Shown: one piece after another, positions 16,540 through 27,759 of the stretch | Layout of the letters: each line of letters opens with the position of its first letter | Position numbering within the stretch: position 1 is the stretch's first letter | DNA from: Echinicola soli | GTDB lineage: Bacteria > Bacteroidota > Bacteroidia > Cytophagales > Cyclobacteriaceae | DNA: 64,000 nucleotides | Reading direction: 5' to 3' | Assembly (NCBI RefSeq): GCF_006575665.1 | Contig: NZ_CP041253.1 | Location: 3,013,001 to 3,077,000 of the forward strand | Notes under the pieces: generated by a model | The model's database searches: none | What the model was told of the DNA's origin: nothing | Seen by the model: the letters and a program-made list of their open reading frames with translations, nothing else | Program-made: the position numbers and the translations under genes

Positions 16540-17556
16540 ATGACACTTCAGGAGAGAATAGATGCCTTTGTGGCGCTAGGCAGGCGGATTGACCGATTAT
16601 CGGATGCCGAATTTGAAGAGCTGGCATTTAGCGTAGAGAACAATAACAGCTGGTTTACTCCAGATCATGTAAAGCTAGCCTTGCAGGGATTGGTGACCAT
16701 GCTTGATGAAGAGAAGGTGAAGTCATGGATCGGTAGGTACGACCTTCCGGCAGTGAAAAAGCCGAAAAGCGTTGGCGTAATGATGGCCGGGAATATTCCG
16801 GCAGTAGGTTTCCACGACCTGATGATGGTATTGGTTTCGGGGCATATAGCACATGTGAAATTGAGTTCTGCTGATGAGGTGTTGATCAAATGGCTTGTCA
16901 GGGAATTGGTGGAGATCGCTCCAGCCTTTGCAGGGCAAGTGGTCATGGAGGAGATGTTAAAGGCCAAAGATGCTTACATCGCTACGGGCAGTGACAATTC
17001 TGCAAGGTATTTTAACTATTATTTTGGTAAGTATCCTAGCGTGATCCGAAAAAACCGAACATCAGTGGCGGTCTTTGATGGCAGTGAAACAGCCGAAGAT
17101 TACCGGGAGCTGGCCAAGGATATTTTTCAATACTTCGGTCTGGGCTGTAGAAATGTGTCCAAGGTTTATGTGCGAGAACAAAGGCAGCTCAAGGATTTTT
17201 TAACAGCAATAGAAGGGTATAATTTTGTGTTCAGCCACCACAAATACCTTAATAATTATGAGTACAACAAATCCATTTATTTGATAAATGGCGATGAGCA
17301 CTTGGACAATGGCTTTTTGCTGTGCAAGCAAAGTGAAGAATTGGTTTCTCCAGTGGCGGTACTATATTATGAAACCTATGATGATCCAGAAAAACTCAAA
17401 GAATTGCTGGAAAGCCAGTCTGAAAAAATCCAGTGCATTGTCAGTAGGGGGCGGTGGTACCCGTCAAGCGTGGCATTTGGTGAAGCGCAGCAGCCTGCAA
17501 TCGACGATTATGCTGATCATGTAGATACGATGGCCTTTCTACAACGATTGAGCTAA
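16540..17556 (+). CDS. Acyl-CoA reductase, LuxC family
   Basis: 338 residues with ATG 16540 (MTLQERIDAF); the frame opens at GTG 16513, which overlaps the promoter box. LuxC-type enzymes reduce an acyl thioester to the aldehyde through a Cys nucleophile, here in FGLGCRNVSKVYV. The aldehyde-dehydrogenase-like fold is seen in GVMMAGNIPAVGFHDLMMVL (nucleotide site), IATGSDNSARYFNYYF and RKNRTSVAVFDGSE. No luxA/B/D/E genes are nearby, so this is not bioluminescence. A short LuxC-like protein of this kind is usual in Bacteroidota; its product is unknown. Confidence 0.87.
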   Translation: MTLQERIDAFVALGRRIDRLSDAEFEELAFSVENNNSWFTPDHVKLALQGLVTMLDEEKVKSWIGRYDLPAVKKPKSVGVMMAGNIPAVGFHDLMMVLVSGHIAHVKLSSADEVLIKWLVRELVEIAPAFAGQVVMEEMLKAKDAYIATGSDNSARYFNYYFGKYPSVIRKNRTSVAVFDGSETAEDYRELAKDIFQYFGLGCRNVSKVYVREQRQLKDFLTAIEGYNFVFSHHKYLNNYEYNKSIYLINGDEHLDNGFLLCKQSEELVSPVAVLYYETYDDPEKLKELLESQSEKIQCIVSRGRWYPSSVAFGEAQQPAIDDYADHVDTMAFLQRLS

Positions 17557-17648
17557 AGTGTGGGTGTAGTTTATGCGCTCCAGAAGTTTTGTTATATTGG
17601 ATTGGGCTAGCGCTTAGAAGTCAATAGTTAACCATAAACCCAATTCCG

Positions 17649-18956
17649 TTGACAAAGAAATTCCCAACGATTCCTTTTCCTACTCCTTTTGGATTTGCAC
17701 TGCTCTTATCGGTGTGCAGTATTTTTTTCGCCGTAGTGGAAACGCGACCAACTGATCATGGGGTGGGTGATTATACTTTTCAAGTGCTTGGTTATTGGAA
17801 GGATGGATTCTGGGGGCTGTTGGCTTTTACCCTTCAGATGGTGCTAATATTGGTGTTTGGTCATGTACTGGCCATCTCCAAGCCGATTGCCAGTTTATTG
17901 GACAAGATTGCCGGTCTGGCCCAGAACAACACCCATGCTGTCATGCTGACGGGTGGTGTGACCATGTTAGCCGGATACTTCAATTGGGGTTTTGGGTTGA
18001 TCCTGGGTGCTGTGCTGGCCAGGAAGATGGGGGAGGTCTCTTCGAGAAAAGGTATAGCGATAAATTATCCTTTAGTGGCCTCCTCGGGCTACTTGGGTAT
18101 GATGATCTGGCATGGTGGTTTTTCAGGCTCGGCACCTTTGAAGGTAGCGGAGTCCGGTCATTTTTTGGAAGCGGAAATAGGCGTGATCCCGGTAAGTGAA
18201 ACAGTGCTGAGTACTTTTAACATTACGCTAAATGGCCTTCTTGTCATGGTTATGCTGGGGCTCTTGTATTGGCTTGCCAGCATTAAAAAATTCAACCCGA
18301 AATATCCCTTGGAACAGGGTGGACACCGGATTCCGGAGGGGAAAGATAAGCTGGGCTGGGTAGTTGGGGGAGTGATTTGTCTGCTCGCTGGATATGACCT
18401 TGTGAGTATCCCCGTTAAGGGTTGGGGATTTATTAGTTTAGATTACATCAACTTCCTGCTCTTTGGATTGGGATTGGTTTTTCACAAAAGCTTGAAGGGC
18501 TATGTAGCGGCGACTGTTGAGGCCATGAAAGGAGCTACGGGAATCGTACTTCAGTTTCCGTTTTATGCTGGGATCTTGGGAGTGTTTAAATCTTCGGGAT
18601 TATTGGTGTTGGTTGCCAATTATTTTGTACGAATAAGTTCACCGGAAACATTTCCACTTTTAGCGTATTTCAGTTCAGGACTGATCAATTTGTTTGTGCC
18701 TTCTGGTGGAGGGCAGTGGGCTGTCCAGGGGCCAGTGATTGTAGCCGCTGCCAAAGATATGGGCCTTTCTATTCCCGAAATGGTCATGGTGATGGCCTAT
18801 GGTGATGAGATTACCAATATGCTCCAGCCATTTTGGGCATTGCCCTTGCTCGCCATTACCGGTATTAGTCCAAGGGAAATGCTCAAATATACAGCTTGTT
18901 TCTTCCTTGTCGGAATGATGGTTTTTGTGTTGGGGATTTATTGGTTTTTAGGTTAA
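17649..18956 (+). CDS. Short-chain fatty acid transporter, AtoE family
   Basis: 435 residues, polytopic inner-membrane protein with about 10-12 hydrophobic segments. Family landmarks are the N-terminal PFGFALLLSVCSIFF, AGYFNWGFGLILGAVLARKM, GYLGMMIWHGGFSGSAPL and the C-terminal LINLFVPSGGGQWAVQGP with EMVMVMAYGDEITNMLQPFWALPLL. AtoE of E. coli imports short-chain fatty acids such as butyrate or acetoacetate. The start is TTG 17649, as no in-frame ATG precedes the first membrane segment. It follows the acyl-CoA reductase after 92 bases; a functional link through acyl metabolism is possible. Confidence 0.88.
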   Translation: MTKKFPTIPFPTPFGFALLLSVCSIFFAVVETRPTDHGVGDYTFQVLGYWKDGFWGLLAFTLQMVLILVFGHVLAISKPIASLLDKIAGLAQNNTHAVMLTGGVTMLAGYFNWGFGLILGAVLARKMGEVSSRKGIAINYPLVASSGYLGMMIWHGGFSGSAPLKVAESGHFLEAEIGVIPVSETVLSTFNITLNGLLVMVMLGLLYWLASIKKFNPKYPLEQGGHRIPEGKDKLGWVVGGVICLLAGYDLVSIPVKGWGFISLDYINFLLFGLGLVFHKSLKGYVAATVEAMKGATGIVLQFPFYAGILGVFKSSGLLVLVANYFVRISSPETFPLLAYFSSGLINLFVPSGGGQWAVQGPVIVAAAKDMGLSIPEMVMVMAYGDEITNMLQPFWALPLLAITGISPREMLKYTACFFLVGMMVFVLGIYWFLG

Positions 18957-19319
18957 TCAGGTTGCTTTAGGGAAAAGGAAATTTTGTTGCCATTGGTTTT
19001 TCGGCGCAGAAATAAAGGGTATGAACATAGTGAAGCTTTCCTGTTTTTACGTCAAGTAGATGCTTGGAGCAGCGGGGTAATCGGTTCCTGTTCATTTTGG
19101 GGGTGGTTGGGCCATTGATCTCATCCAAGGTGGTTAACTTTCGCTGGTTTTCAACCCATTTGCTTGGTAAAATCAACCTGTGCAACCGTCTGAGGGTTAT
19201 TTTAAACCCTTATAAATAAGTAACATTACTTAGGTTTTGCTTCTATTTTTCGCCTAAAAATGTATCTTTGCCAACGATTTAAATGAAATCAAGTTATCAC
19301 TAAAAATAATTCATTTCAA
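18957..19319. other. Intergenic region upstream of aconitase
   Basis: 363 bases without a convincing gene. A 72-codon minus-strand frame (18967-19185) has no recognisable domain and an odd composition. The right part carries the aconitase promoter. Confidence 0.4.
19237..19270 (+). promoter_or_regulatory. Aconitase promoter (-33 TTG and -7 TATCTTTG)
   Basis: TATCTTTG at 19263-19270 is an exact -7 match. TTTTG ends at 19239, 23 bases upstream, an acceptable -33 element. The transcript would have a leader of about 45 bases before ATG 19320. Confidence 0.5.
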
Positions 19320-21593
<2,274 letters not shown>

Positions 21594-21621
21594 CTGTTAG
21601 AAATTAACTGTTTTTGGTAAT

Positions 21622-21664
21622 AAAGAGGCTTGATGATGAATTCATTAAGCCTCTTTTTTTTATA
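21622..21664 (+). terminator. Rho-independent terminator of aconitase
   Basis: AAAGAGGCTT pairs with AAGCCTCTTT, with an inner ATGAATTCAT palindrome, followed by an uninterrupted run of T. It lies 28 bases past the stop codon. Confidence 0.85.
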
Positions 21665-21687
21665 TTTAGTGAAGAAAATGATTTTTT

Positions 21688-22302
21688 ATGGATGCCAAAT
21701 GCTTGATACTATTGTTTTTAATCAGTTTATCCTTAACTGCCCATGCGCAGGAAGCGGATACTATTCCGGAAAAGGATGAAACCGAAATGGGTATTTCCGA
21801 AGGTGATTTCCCTCAAAATGCCTTAAAATTATTATCAGATATCTCCGAGGTGGATAAATACAAGTATTACAAAAAAGATAGCTTGGGTGAAGCGGTTTAT
21901 GAAGCCAAGTTTAAACTGAAAGGAGAACAGTATGCCGTTATATTTGACTCCTTAGGTTCGCTCCACTGGGTAGAGGTAGGTATTGGTCAAAAGGAAATAG
22001 CACCACCGGAAAACCGTCAGGCCATAAAGGATTATTTTGACCAACGTTTTAAGCGGACAAAGGTGATGAAAATCAAAAAGCAGTTTTTGCCAAAAGGTGA
22101 TGGTCTAGAGATCGATACGGTTATAGAAGCGTTTGGTCAGGGAAAGGACATGTCATTTTGTACCATAAAGTATATGGTGGAGGTTTCCGGGGATATTGGA
22201 GATGGTTCGGCCAAACTTTATGAAGTGACATTTGATGATAAAGGAGCGTATCTAAAAATAGAAAGTGTGGCGATGCACAATATGGATAACATAATTTTTT
22301 AA
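21688..22302 (+). CDS. Secreted protein of unknown function, PepSY-like pattern
   Basis: 204 residues with a signal peptide (CLILLFLISLSLTAHAQ). The mature part has the pattern of two repeated alpha/beta units: FPQNALKLLSDISEVDKYKYYKKDSLGEAVYEAKFKL, then AIKDYFDQRFKRTKVMKIKKQF... and a final beta strand set. This resembles PepSY-like/BLIP-type tandem folds, but the similarity is only to the pattern and no family is claimed. The DUF2490 gene begins 7 bases after its stop, so the two are co-transcribed. Confidence 0.7.
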   Translation: MDAKCLILLFLISLSLTAHAQEADTIPEKDETEMGISEGDFPQNALKLLSDISEVDKYKYYKKDSLGEAVYEAKFKLKGEQYAVIFDSLGSLHWVEVGIGQKEIAPPENRQAIKDYFDQRFKRTKVMKIKKQFLPKGDGLEIDTVIEAFGQGKDMSFCTIKYMVEVSGDIGDGSAKLYEVTFDDKGAYLKIESVAMHNMDNIIF

Positions 22303-22309
22303 CAATGAT

Positions 22310-23029
22310 ATGAGGGTAGTTTTAGTGATCAGTATTTTTTTTATAACGATGAACAGTAGCTTTGGCCAAGATGGGGGGACTAATTATTGGGGTACCCAGA
22401 TAGAGACTTCGTATACATACCCACTTAAAAAAGGGTGGAAAGCAAATGGAAAGCTATCTTCGAGGATTTTCTGGGTCAAGGATGGTCAAGCAAGCGAGGA
22501 AACCAGCAAAAAAACACCAGCAATGGATGTGATCCGGTTTAGTCTTGCTGTAGCTAAGAACCATTCTCCGTTTTTATCATATGGCATGGGATATCTTATA
22601 GGTGGAGAGCAAGAGTTTGGAGGGGAGTTTACGAGGGAAAACAGGTTGTTTCAGCAGGTGACATTCTCTCAGCTTTTGAAAGGCCGGACAAGGCTGGCCC
22701 AGCAGATCAGGCTGGAAGAGCGGTTTATGGAAAATGGTGACAAATTACGGCTCCGGACTAAGTTTACCTACGAACTTCCCTTGCAAGGAAGCAGCCTTGA
22801 TCCTGGAGAATGGTATTTGCTAGGGGAGTATGAGATATTGATGGACCTGAGAAAAAAAGCCGTTCGGAATGCATTTTTATATGATAATCGATTTCAAATG
22901 AATCTGGGGAGATATACGAATAGATTAAAGAAAATAGAATACGGACTTGGATATTACCTTACGACTGTTTCGCAAGCAGGCACTAAGGAGCGTTTTTGGT
23001 TCGTGAGGTTTGCGCTGTTTTTAAATTGA
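22310..23029 (+). CDS. DUF2490 family outer-membrane beta-barrel protein
   Basis: 239 residues with a signal peptide (VLVISIFFITMNSSFGQ). The mature part is made of alternating amphipathic strands (YWGTQIETSYTYPL, KLSSRIFWVKDG, RLFQQVTFSQLLKGRTRLAQQIRLEERF, KLRLRTKFTYELPL) and ends in an aromatic-rich strand (ERFWFVRFALFLN), fitting a small outer-membrane barrel. LRLEERF/LRLRxxF patterns are typical of DUF2490. It is the second gene of a pair with the secreted protein before it. The role is unknown. Confidence 0.78.
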   Translation: MRVVLVISIFFITMNSSFGQDGGTNYWGTQIETSYTYPLKKGWKANGKLSSRIFWVKDGQASEETSKKTPAMDVIRFSLAVAKNHSPFLSYGMGYLIGGEQEFGGEFTRENRLFQQVTFSQLLKGRTRLAQQIRLEERFMENGDKLRLRTKFTYELPLQGSSLDPGEWYLLGEYEILMDLRKKAVRNAFLYDNRFQMNLGRYTNRLKKIEYGLGYYLTTVSQAGTKERFWFVRFALFLN

Positions 23030-23136
23030 TTGTCCAAATAGTGCAATAAATTAGGTGTTTGATGTTTAAATTTTGGTTTTATACAAAATTTGAACAATTT
23101 TAAAACGTTAATTATTATTGACAAACAACACGACCA

Positions 23137-25023
23137 TTGAAAGATATTTTTAAGACTATTATTGACCAATCCACCGATATAGTTTTTGTTGTGGAAAATG
23201 TGACACCGCATAAAATTATATATGGTAACAAGGCTTTTTATGAGCATATCGCCGGTAAGCTTACCGAGATGTCCTTGCAAGGGATGGATGTAGATGGAGG
23301 AGCCCTTTCCCTTCATGAGGAATTTATTTTAAACGTAGATAACCAGTATTATTCATTTTTTTTGGAGCCGTTTGAAGAAGAATCCGTTTTCCTTTTCCAC
23401 AAAGGTGCCCATGTGAAAGTGTCAAGCACCCATAATACTGGGGATGACAATACAGGATCGATATCCAAAGGAGAATCACAGTTTTTTAAGTTGCTTAACA
23501 ATAAAGTGCCTTGTGCCAATTTTCAAATGGTATTGGATGACGATGGTAAAATGTGCTTTTCTTACCTGAGTGACAAGGTGAAAAAAATGTTCAAACTAGA
23601 AACACACGGAGATGAAGCAGCCAGTTTGGATTTTTTGCTGAGCAAGGTGCACCCGCTGGATGTAGGTAGGGTTTTAAAGTCAATGGTCCATAGTGCCCGT
23701 TTGAAGGGGCATTGGGAGTGTGTTTTTAGAATATCGGTTAGGGAAAATAGTGAGCCACTATGGGTCTTGGGGAGGGCGGTTCCCGAAAATGAAGCTAAAA
23801 ACCTTTACTGGTATGGGACTTTGGTGGATATTTCCGCTTTGAAGCAAAGGGAAATGGAGCTGGAAAAAGCTAAGTATGATGCGGAGACGTCCAGTAAAGT
23901 CAAATCAGATTTTATATCGACGATCATACATGAAATCCGCACACCATTGAATGCTATTTCAGGGTCGGTGTTCTCACTCTTAGAAGAGGGGTATGCCACC
24001 GGCCAAAAGCAGTTGCTGAACAATATAAGTTTTGCTACTGATAGTTTGATCATCATGGTAAATGACCTCCTGGACTTTCAGAAGACCGAGGCAGGAAAAA
24101 TACAGCTCGAATACAAGCCATTTAATCTACGAGAGCTTCTGGGGCAAGTGATAGGAGGATTGAAGTATCAGGCTCGAGAATCTAAGAATATATTAAACCT
24201 TATTGCTTCGGACCACTTGGATATTGGAGTGGTGGGAGACAAGTTAAGATTGGCCCAAATTTTAAATAATTTGATTTCAAATGGCCTGAAATTCACAAAC
24301 CAAGGACGAGTAGATGTGACGGCCACACTTGCGGAGGACAATGATGAGGAAGTTAGGATATATTTTGAAGTGAAAGATACCGGAATAGGGATTGCCCGTG
24401 AAAATCTTAAAAAAGTCTTCAATGAATTTGAGCAAATCAACCAAAGTTTTGATGTCAAGTATGGGGGCACGGGGCTTGGCATGCCGATTACGAAGAAACT
24501 CTTGGAACTCATGGGAAGTGAAATCCAGGTAGAGTCAGAGGAAGGAAAGGGAAGCACTTTTTTCTTTGAGCTTACCTTTGGGAAAGTCGTTTCGGCCGCG
24601 GGAGTTTCATTGGTGCCGCCTGAACCAATTAAGCATGCAGGATATTGTTTGCCCAGCGGATTGAAGGTGCTTTTGGCAGAAGATAATGATGTGAACGCGA
24701 TCGTGATCATGAAAATCATCAAACGATGGGAGATGATATGCGATCGGGTATATGATGGTCAGGAAGCGGTGGATTTTGCGGGAAAGAAAAAATATGACAT
24801 CATCCTCATGGACATTCAAATGCCTGTCATGGATGGATGTAAGGCTGCAAAATGCATTAAAGAGCAGTCTGATGTTCCCATCATAGCACTCACTGCTTCG
24901 TCAAAGAACGAGTGCTGCGCCGGGTATGATCTGGCGTGTATTGACCGCTTTGTATACAAACCAATCAATGCGGTCGATTTGCAAAAAAATATACATGAAT
25001 TGGTCATGACTCACATTTCTTGA
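23137..25023 (+). CDS. Hybrid sensor histidine kinase with C-terminal receiver
   Basis: 628 residues, no clear membrane segment, so it senses in the cytoplasm. In order: a PAS-like N-terminus (residues about 5-90), a second PAS/PAC domain (about 115-235, ending WYGTLVDISALKQREME), a dimerisation domain with the phospho-acceptor His265 in IIHEIRTPLNAISGS, a HATPase domain (N box NNLISNGLKFT, G1 VKDTGIGI, G2 YGGTGLGM) and a receiver with acidic pocket LLAEDNDVN, Asp559 in LMDIQMPVMDG and the Lys in FVYKPI. The start is TTG 23137; no in-frame ATG precedes the first PAS. Its 3' end overlaps the convergent TPR gene by 13 bases. A partner output protein is not adjacent. Confidence 0.92.
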   Translation: MKDIFKTIIDQSTDIVFVVENVTPHKIIYGNKAFYEHIAGKLTEMSLQGMDVDGGALSLHEEFILNVDNQYYSFFLEPFEEESVFLFHKGAHVKVSSTHNTGDDNTGSISKGESQFFKLLNNKVPCANFQMVLDDDGKMCFSYLSDKVKKMFKLETHGDEAASLDFLLSKVHPLDVGRVLKSMVHSARLKGHWECVFRISVRENSEPLWVLGRAVPENEAKNLYWYGTLVDISALKQREMELEKAKYDAETSSKVKSDFISTIIHEIRTPLNAISGSVFSLLEEGYATGQKQLLNNISFATDSLIIMVNDLLDFQKTEAGKIQLEYKPFNLRELLGQVIGGLKYQARESKNILNLIASDHLDIGVVGDKLRLAQILNNLISNGLKFTNQGRVDVTATLAEDNDEEVRIYFEVKDTGIGIARENLKKVFNEFEQINQSFDVKYGGTGLGMPITKKLLELMGSEIQVESEEGKGSTFFFELTFGKVVSAAGVSLVPPEPIKHAGYCLPSGLKVLLAEDNDVNAIVIMKIIKRWEMICDRVYDGQEAVDFAGKKKYDIILMDIQMPVMDGCKAAKCIKEQSDVPIIALTASSKNECCAGYDLACIDRFVYKPINAVDLQKNIHELVMTHIS

Positions 25024-25958
25024 GCCAGCTCCAAATATTTCTTGGTCAGTTTGATGGATGGATCTTTTGAATAAACTTCCTTCAGGTACTTAATTGCAAG
25101 GGGCTTGTCGCCCGAGAAGTAATAGTAAATGCCTTTATTTCTTAAAGCAAAGAGATTCTTGCTGTTTTGCTTTAAACTGAAATTAATGTCTTCGATGCCT
25201 GCCTCCATTTGGCCATCAAAAAGGTAGTAAAGTCCCCTGTTGTTATAAAAATAAGCTTGACCAGCATGGAGCTCAATTGCCTTGTTAACCCACTTTAGCG
25301 CAGCAGTTATGGAGTCCTTTTCAAAAGCAAGCAGAGATCTCAGGTTATATATATTGGCCTCTTCAGGATGAAGTCTTTCGGCGATTTTGAGGTTCGACTC
25401 AGCTGATTCAATACTCCCCTGATAATAATGTATCGTGGCCTTATTGACGTAAAGGTCGGCAATGGTGCTGTCCTGATTGATGGCTTGGTCAAATGCCTGC
25501 AGGGCTGTTTCATAATCACCTAACGTTTCTTGGACCAAACCACGAAGAAAGTAGCCTCGGTAATCTTGTGGTGTGATGGAGATAAGTCGGTCTGCATCGG
25601 ATAGTGCGTTATAATTGGCGCCATTATCAAAATTGGCAATGCCGCGATGATAATAGGCGTCTGCGAATTCAGGGCTGATGGCAATGGCTTTTGTGAAGTC
25701 GCTAATGGCACGTTGATAGTCGGTCATTTTAGAAAATGCCAAACCACGATTATAATAGGCATCCGCAAAATTTTCATCCAAGTCCAGGGCTTCATCGTAA
25801 AACTCCACAGCTCCTTCATAGTCATTTTCCATCATCTTATTGTTCCCTTTTAAAAGGAAGCGCCCCTTTTTATCCTCCTCAGAATCACAAGAAAGCAAAA
25901 GGAAGCAAAATACCGATGCAGGAAGTAGAAGTTTTAATAGTCTCGTACTGGAAATCAT
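25011..25958 (-). CDS. TPR-repeat lipoprotein
   Basis: About 315 residues with ATG 25958. The lipoprotein signal ends VFCFLLLSC. The mature part is a run of roughly seven tetratricopeptide repeats, e.g. ADAYYNRGLAFSKMTDYQRA, ADAYYHRGIANFDNGANYNA, AYFYNNRGLYYLFDGQMEAG, LFALRNKGIYYYFSGDKPLA. TPRs mediate protein-protein contacts; no catalytic domain is present. It is placed in the envelope facing the periplasm. Its stop codon lies inside the last codons of the histidine kinase on the other strand. Confidence 0.88.
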   Translation of the reverse strand: MISSTRLLKLLLPASVFCFLLLSCDSEEDKKGRFLLKGNNKMMENDYEGAVEFYDEALDLDENFADAYYNRGLAFSKMTDYQRAISDFTKAIAISPEFADAYYHRGIANFDNGANYNALSDADRLISITPQDYRGYFLRGLVQETLGDYETALQAFDQAINQDSTIADLYVNKATIHYYQGSIESAESNLKIAERLHPEEANIYNLRSLLAFEKDSITAALKWVNKAIELHAGQAYFYNNRGLYYLFDGQMEAGIEDINFSLKQNSKNLFALRNKGIYYYFSGDKPLAIKYLKEVYSKDPSIKLTKKYLELAQEM

Positions 25959-26168
25959 AGCCAAAATTTATGCTATAAAGTTAAGCATAACTAGAAAAAA
26001 ACAGTAAAAAACTGCCAGCTTTGACAAGTAAAGAATACCTTGAAAATAATTTCATTACCTATCACAGTGTGTTTTTGTTTAATTTTCAACATGCATATTC
26101 CCTTTGGCACTATTGGTGCAGCGGAATGGTCCCTTCAAAATATGGTTTCATTTTAGGGACATATTGGC

Positions 26169-26176
26169 TAATTTTG
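26169..26176 (+). promoter_or_regulatory. -7 promoter box of the ArsC-like/CDF operon
   Basis: TAATTTTG matches TAnnTTTG exactly; transcription would start near 26181. That leaves ATG 26199 inside the transcript with a short leader, and ATG 26268 with an 87-base leader. Confidence 0.4.
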
Positions 26177-26267
26177 GGTGACCGTTAGGTAATAGAAGAT
26201 GGACAAAAAAAGTATAACAAAGGATATAAAAGCAATTTCGATCAAAGAACAAAATCCAAATAGCACG

Positions 26268-26621
26268 ATGAATAAGATTACGATTTTTCATAATCCACGA
26301 TGTGGAAAAAGTAGGGAAACCCTGAAATTGATTCAGGAAAAAGTATCAGATGATGATATCGAAGTTGTCAAGTACCTCGAAGATGTCCCTTCAGAAGAAG
26401 AGTTGAAAAATATTCTCACCATGCTTGGTGTCAAGGCGGGGGAATTGGTCAGAAAGAATGAAAAGATATGGAAGGATAATTTTAAGGGGAAGGACTTTTC
26501 GGAAGATGGGCTCATAAAGGTGATGGTGGAAAATCCGAAGTTAATCGAAAGGCCTATTGTGATCAAAGATGGGAAGGCAGTCATTGGGCGTCCTCCTGAG
26601 CAGGTGTATTCCATTTTATAA
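26268..26621 (+). CDS. ArsC family thioredoxin-fold protein (arsenate reductase-like)
   Basis: 117 residues from ATG 26268 (MNKITIFHNPRCGKSRE), the standard start and length of the family; an in-frame ATG at 26199 would add 23 residues without similarity. The catalytic Cys is in NPRCGKS. The family's later Arg-containing motif is present in LIERPIVIKDGKAVIGRPPE. Such proteins either reduce arsenate with glutaredoxin or are Spx/YffB-like with other roles; no arsR, arsB or acr3 gene is near, so arsenic resistance is not established. The CDF transporter gene follows after 27 bases. Confidence 0.85.
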   Translation: MNKITIFHNPRCGKSRETLKLIQEKVSDDDIEVVKYLEDVPSEEELKNILTMLGVKAGELVRKNEKIWKDNFKGKDFSEDGLIKVMVENPKLIERPIVIKDGKAVIGRPPEQVYSIL

Positions 26622-26648
26622 TCCTCTGAGTCCTTAACATCGCTTTCC

Positions 26649-27662
26649 GTGAAAAATTCCAAAAAGCATTGGATCATAGCTTCTTTTGTGCTCAGTATAC
26701 TGTTGCTTGTACTGAAATTTTATACGTATTACCTTACTGGCTCCAATGCCATTCTAACAGATGCGCTGGAAAGTATTGTTAACGTGGTCGCTTCGGGCTT
26801 TGCGCTTTACAGTATCCATCTCAGTTCCTTGCCACGTGACCAGAACCATCCCTATGGCCATGGTAAGGTGGAGTTTTTTAGTGCAGGTATTGAAGGGGTG
26901 TTGATTATGTTGGCCGGGATGTTTATCATTTATCAGGCTATTGTTGGGTTTATCTTTCCTCCTGAACTGACCTCACTACCTTTTGGTATGGCCCTGATAG
27001 GTATTTCCGGGCTTGCAAATGGTACCTTAGGATACTTGCTGATCGGTAAAGGGAAAGCATATGATAGCCTGACACTTGAGGCAGATGGCCGGCATATTTT
27101 GACAGATGCCTATAGTAGCTTTGTGCTGATTTTGGGTGTAGGGATTATCTACTGGACAGGAATAGTGGTCTTTGATAGTATTCTTTCTATCATGTTTGCC
27201 CTTTATATCATTTTTAACGGTTATCGGTTGGTTAGAAGATCTGTGGGAGGCCTGATGGATGAGCGTAATCCTGCATCGATGAGTACGGTGATCAAGGTGC
27301 TCAACAAGCACCGCAAAAACAACTGGATAGATATTCATAATATGAGGGTCCAGCAGTATGGAGCCGATAAGCACATTGATCTTCATCTTACCTTGCCTTA
27401 TTATTTTGAGCTGACGAAGGTACATGATGAGGTAGAGGGAATGGAAAGTGTTTTGGAAAATGGACTCTCCGGTCATGTGGAGGTGTTTGTACATGCAGAC
27501 CCCTGTCTTCCTGAGAAGTGTTGTCACTATTGTATGGTGAATAATTGTCCGGTTAGAAAGTATTCCCGGACAAAGAAAATTTCCTGGGATACCTCAAATA
27601 TGACCAAAAATCAAAAGCATTATCACGAGCTGATCAGCGATATGGATGAAAATGATTTTTGA
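26649..27662 (+). CDS. Cation diffusion facilitator (CDF) family transporter
   Basis: 337 residues, inner-membrane metal/proton antiporter. Transmembrane segments begin at HWIIASFVLSILLLVLKFY; the metal-site motifs are NAILTDALESIVNVVAS, HPYGHGKVEFF and the second HxxxD-type site in ADGRHILTDAYSSF. The cytoplasmic C-terminal domain (NWIDIHNMRVQQYGADKHIDLHLTLP) is followed by a Cys/His-rich tail (PCLPEKCCHYCMVNNCPVRK) that may bind additional metal. It starts at GTG 26649, close behind the ArsC-like gene. The metal (Zn, Fe, Mn, Co) cannot be assigned. Confidence 0.92.
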   Translation: MKNSKKHWIIASFVLSILLLVLKFYTYYLTGSNAILTDALESIVNVVASGFALYSIHLSSLPRDQNHPYGHGKVEFFSAGIEGVLIMLAGMFIIYQAIVGFIFPPELTSLPFGMALIGISGLANGTLGYLLIGKGKAYDSLTLEADGRHILTDAYSSFVLILGVGIIYWTGIVVFDSILSIMFALYIIFNGYRLVRRSVGGLMDERNPASMSTVIKVLNKHRKNNWIDIHNMRVQQYGADKHIDLHLTLPYYFELTKVHDEVEGMESVLENGLSGHVEVFVHADPCLPEKCCHYCMVNNCPVRKYSRTKKISWDTSNMTKNQKHYHELISDMDENDF

Positions 27663-27759
27663 GGAATTTTTATGTTGTAGTAAGTTGATTTTGAATGGTT
27701 TATGTTGGTGTTTGATTTGCTTTTGAGTGAAACGTTTTGTAACTTAAAAGAAAAACGAG

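Noticed and set aside
16540..17556. Bioluminescence (lux) locus suggested by the LuxC-like protein
   Set aside because: No luciferase or fatty-acid reductase partner genes are present; short LuxC-like reductases are common in non-luminous Bacteroidota.
18967..19185. 72-codon minus-strand frame before aconitase
   Set aside because: No recognisable family, and it lies next to the aconitase promoter region; more likely a chance frame or a remnant.
26268..26621. Arsenic-resistance operon
   Set aside because: No arsR, arsB, acr3 or arsM gene is adjacent; the partner gene is a general CDF metal transporter.
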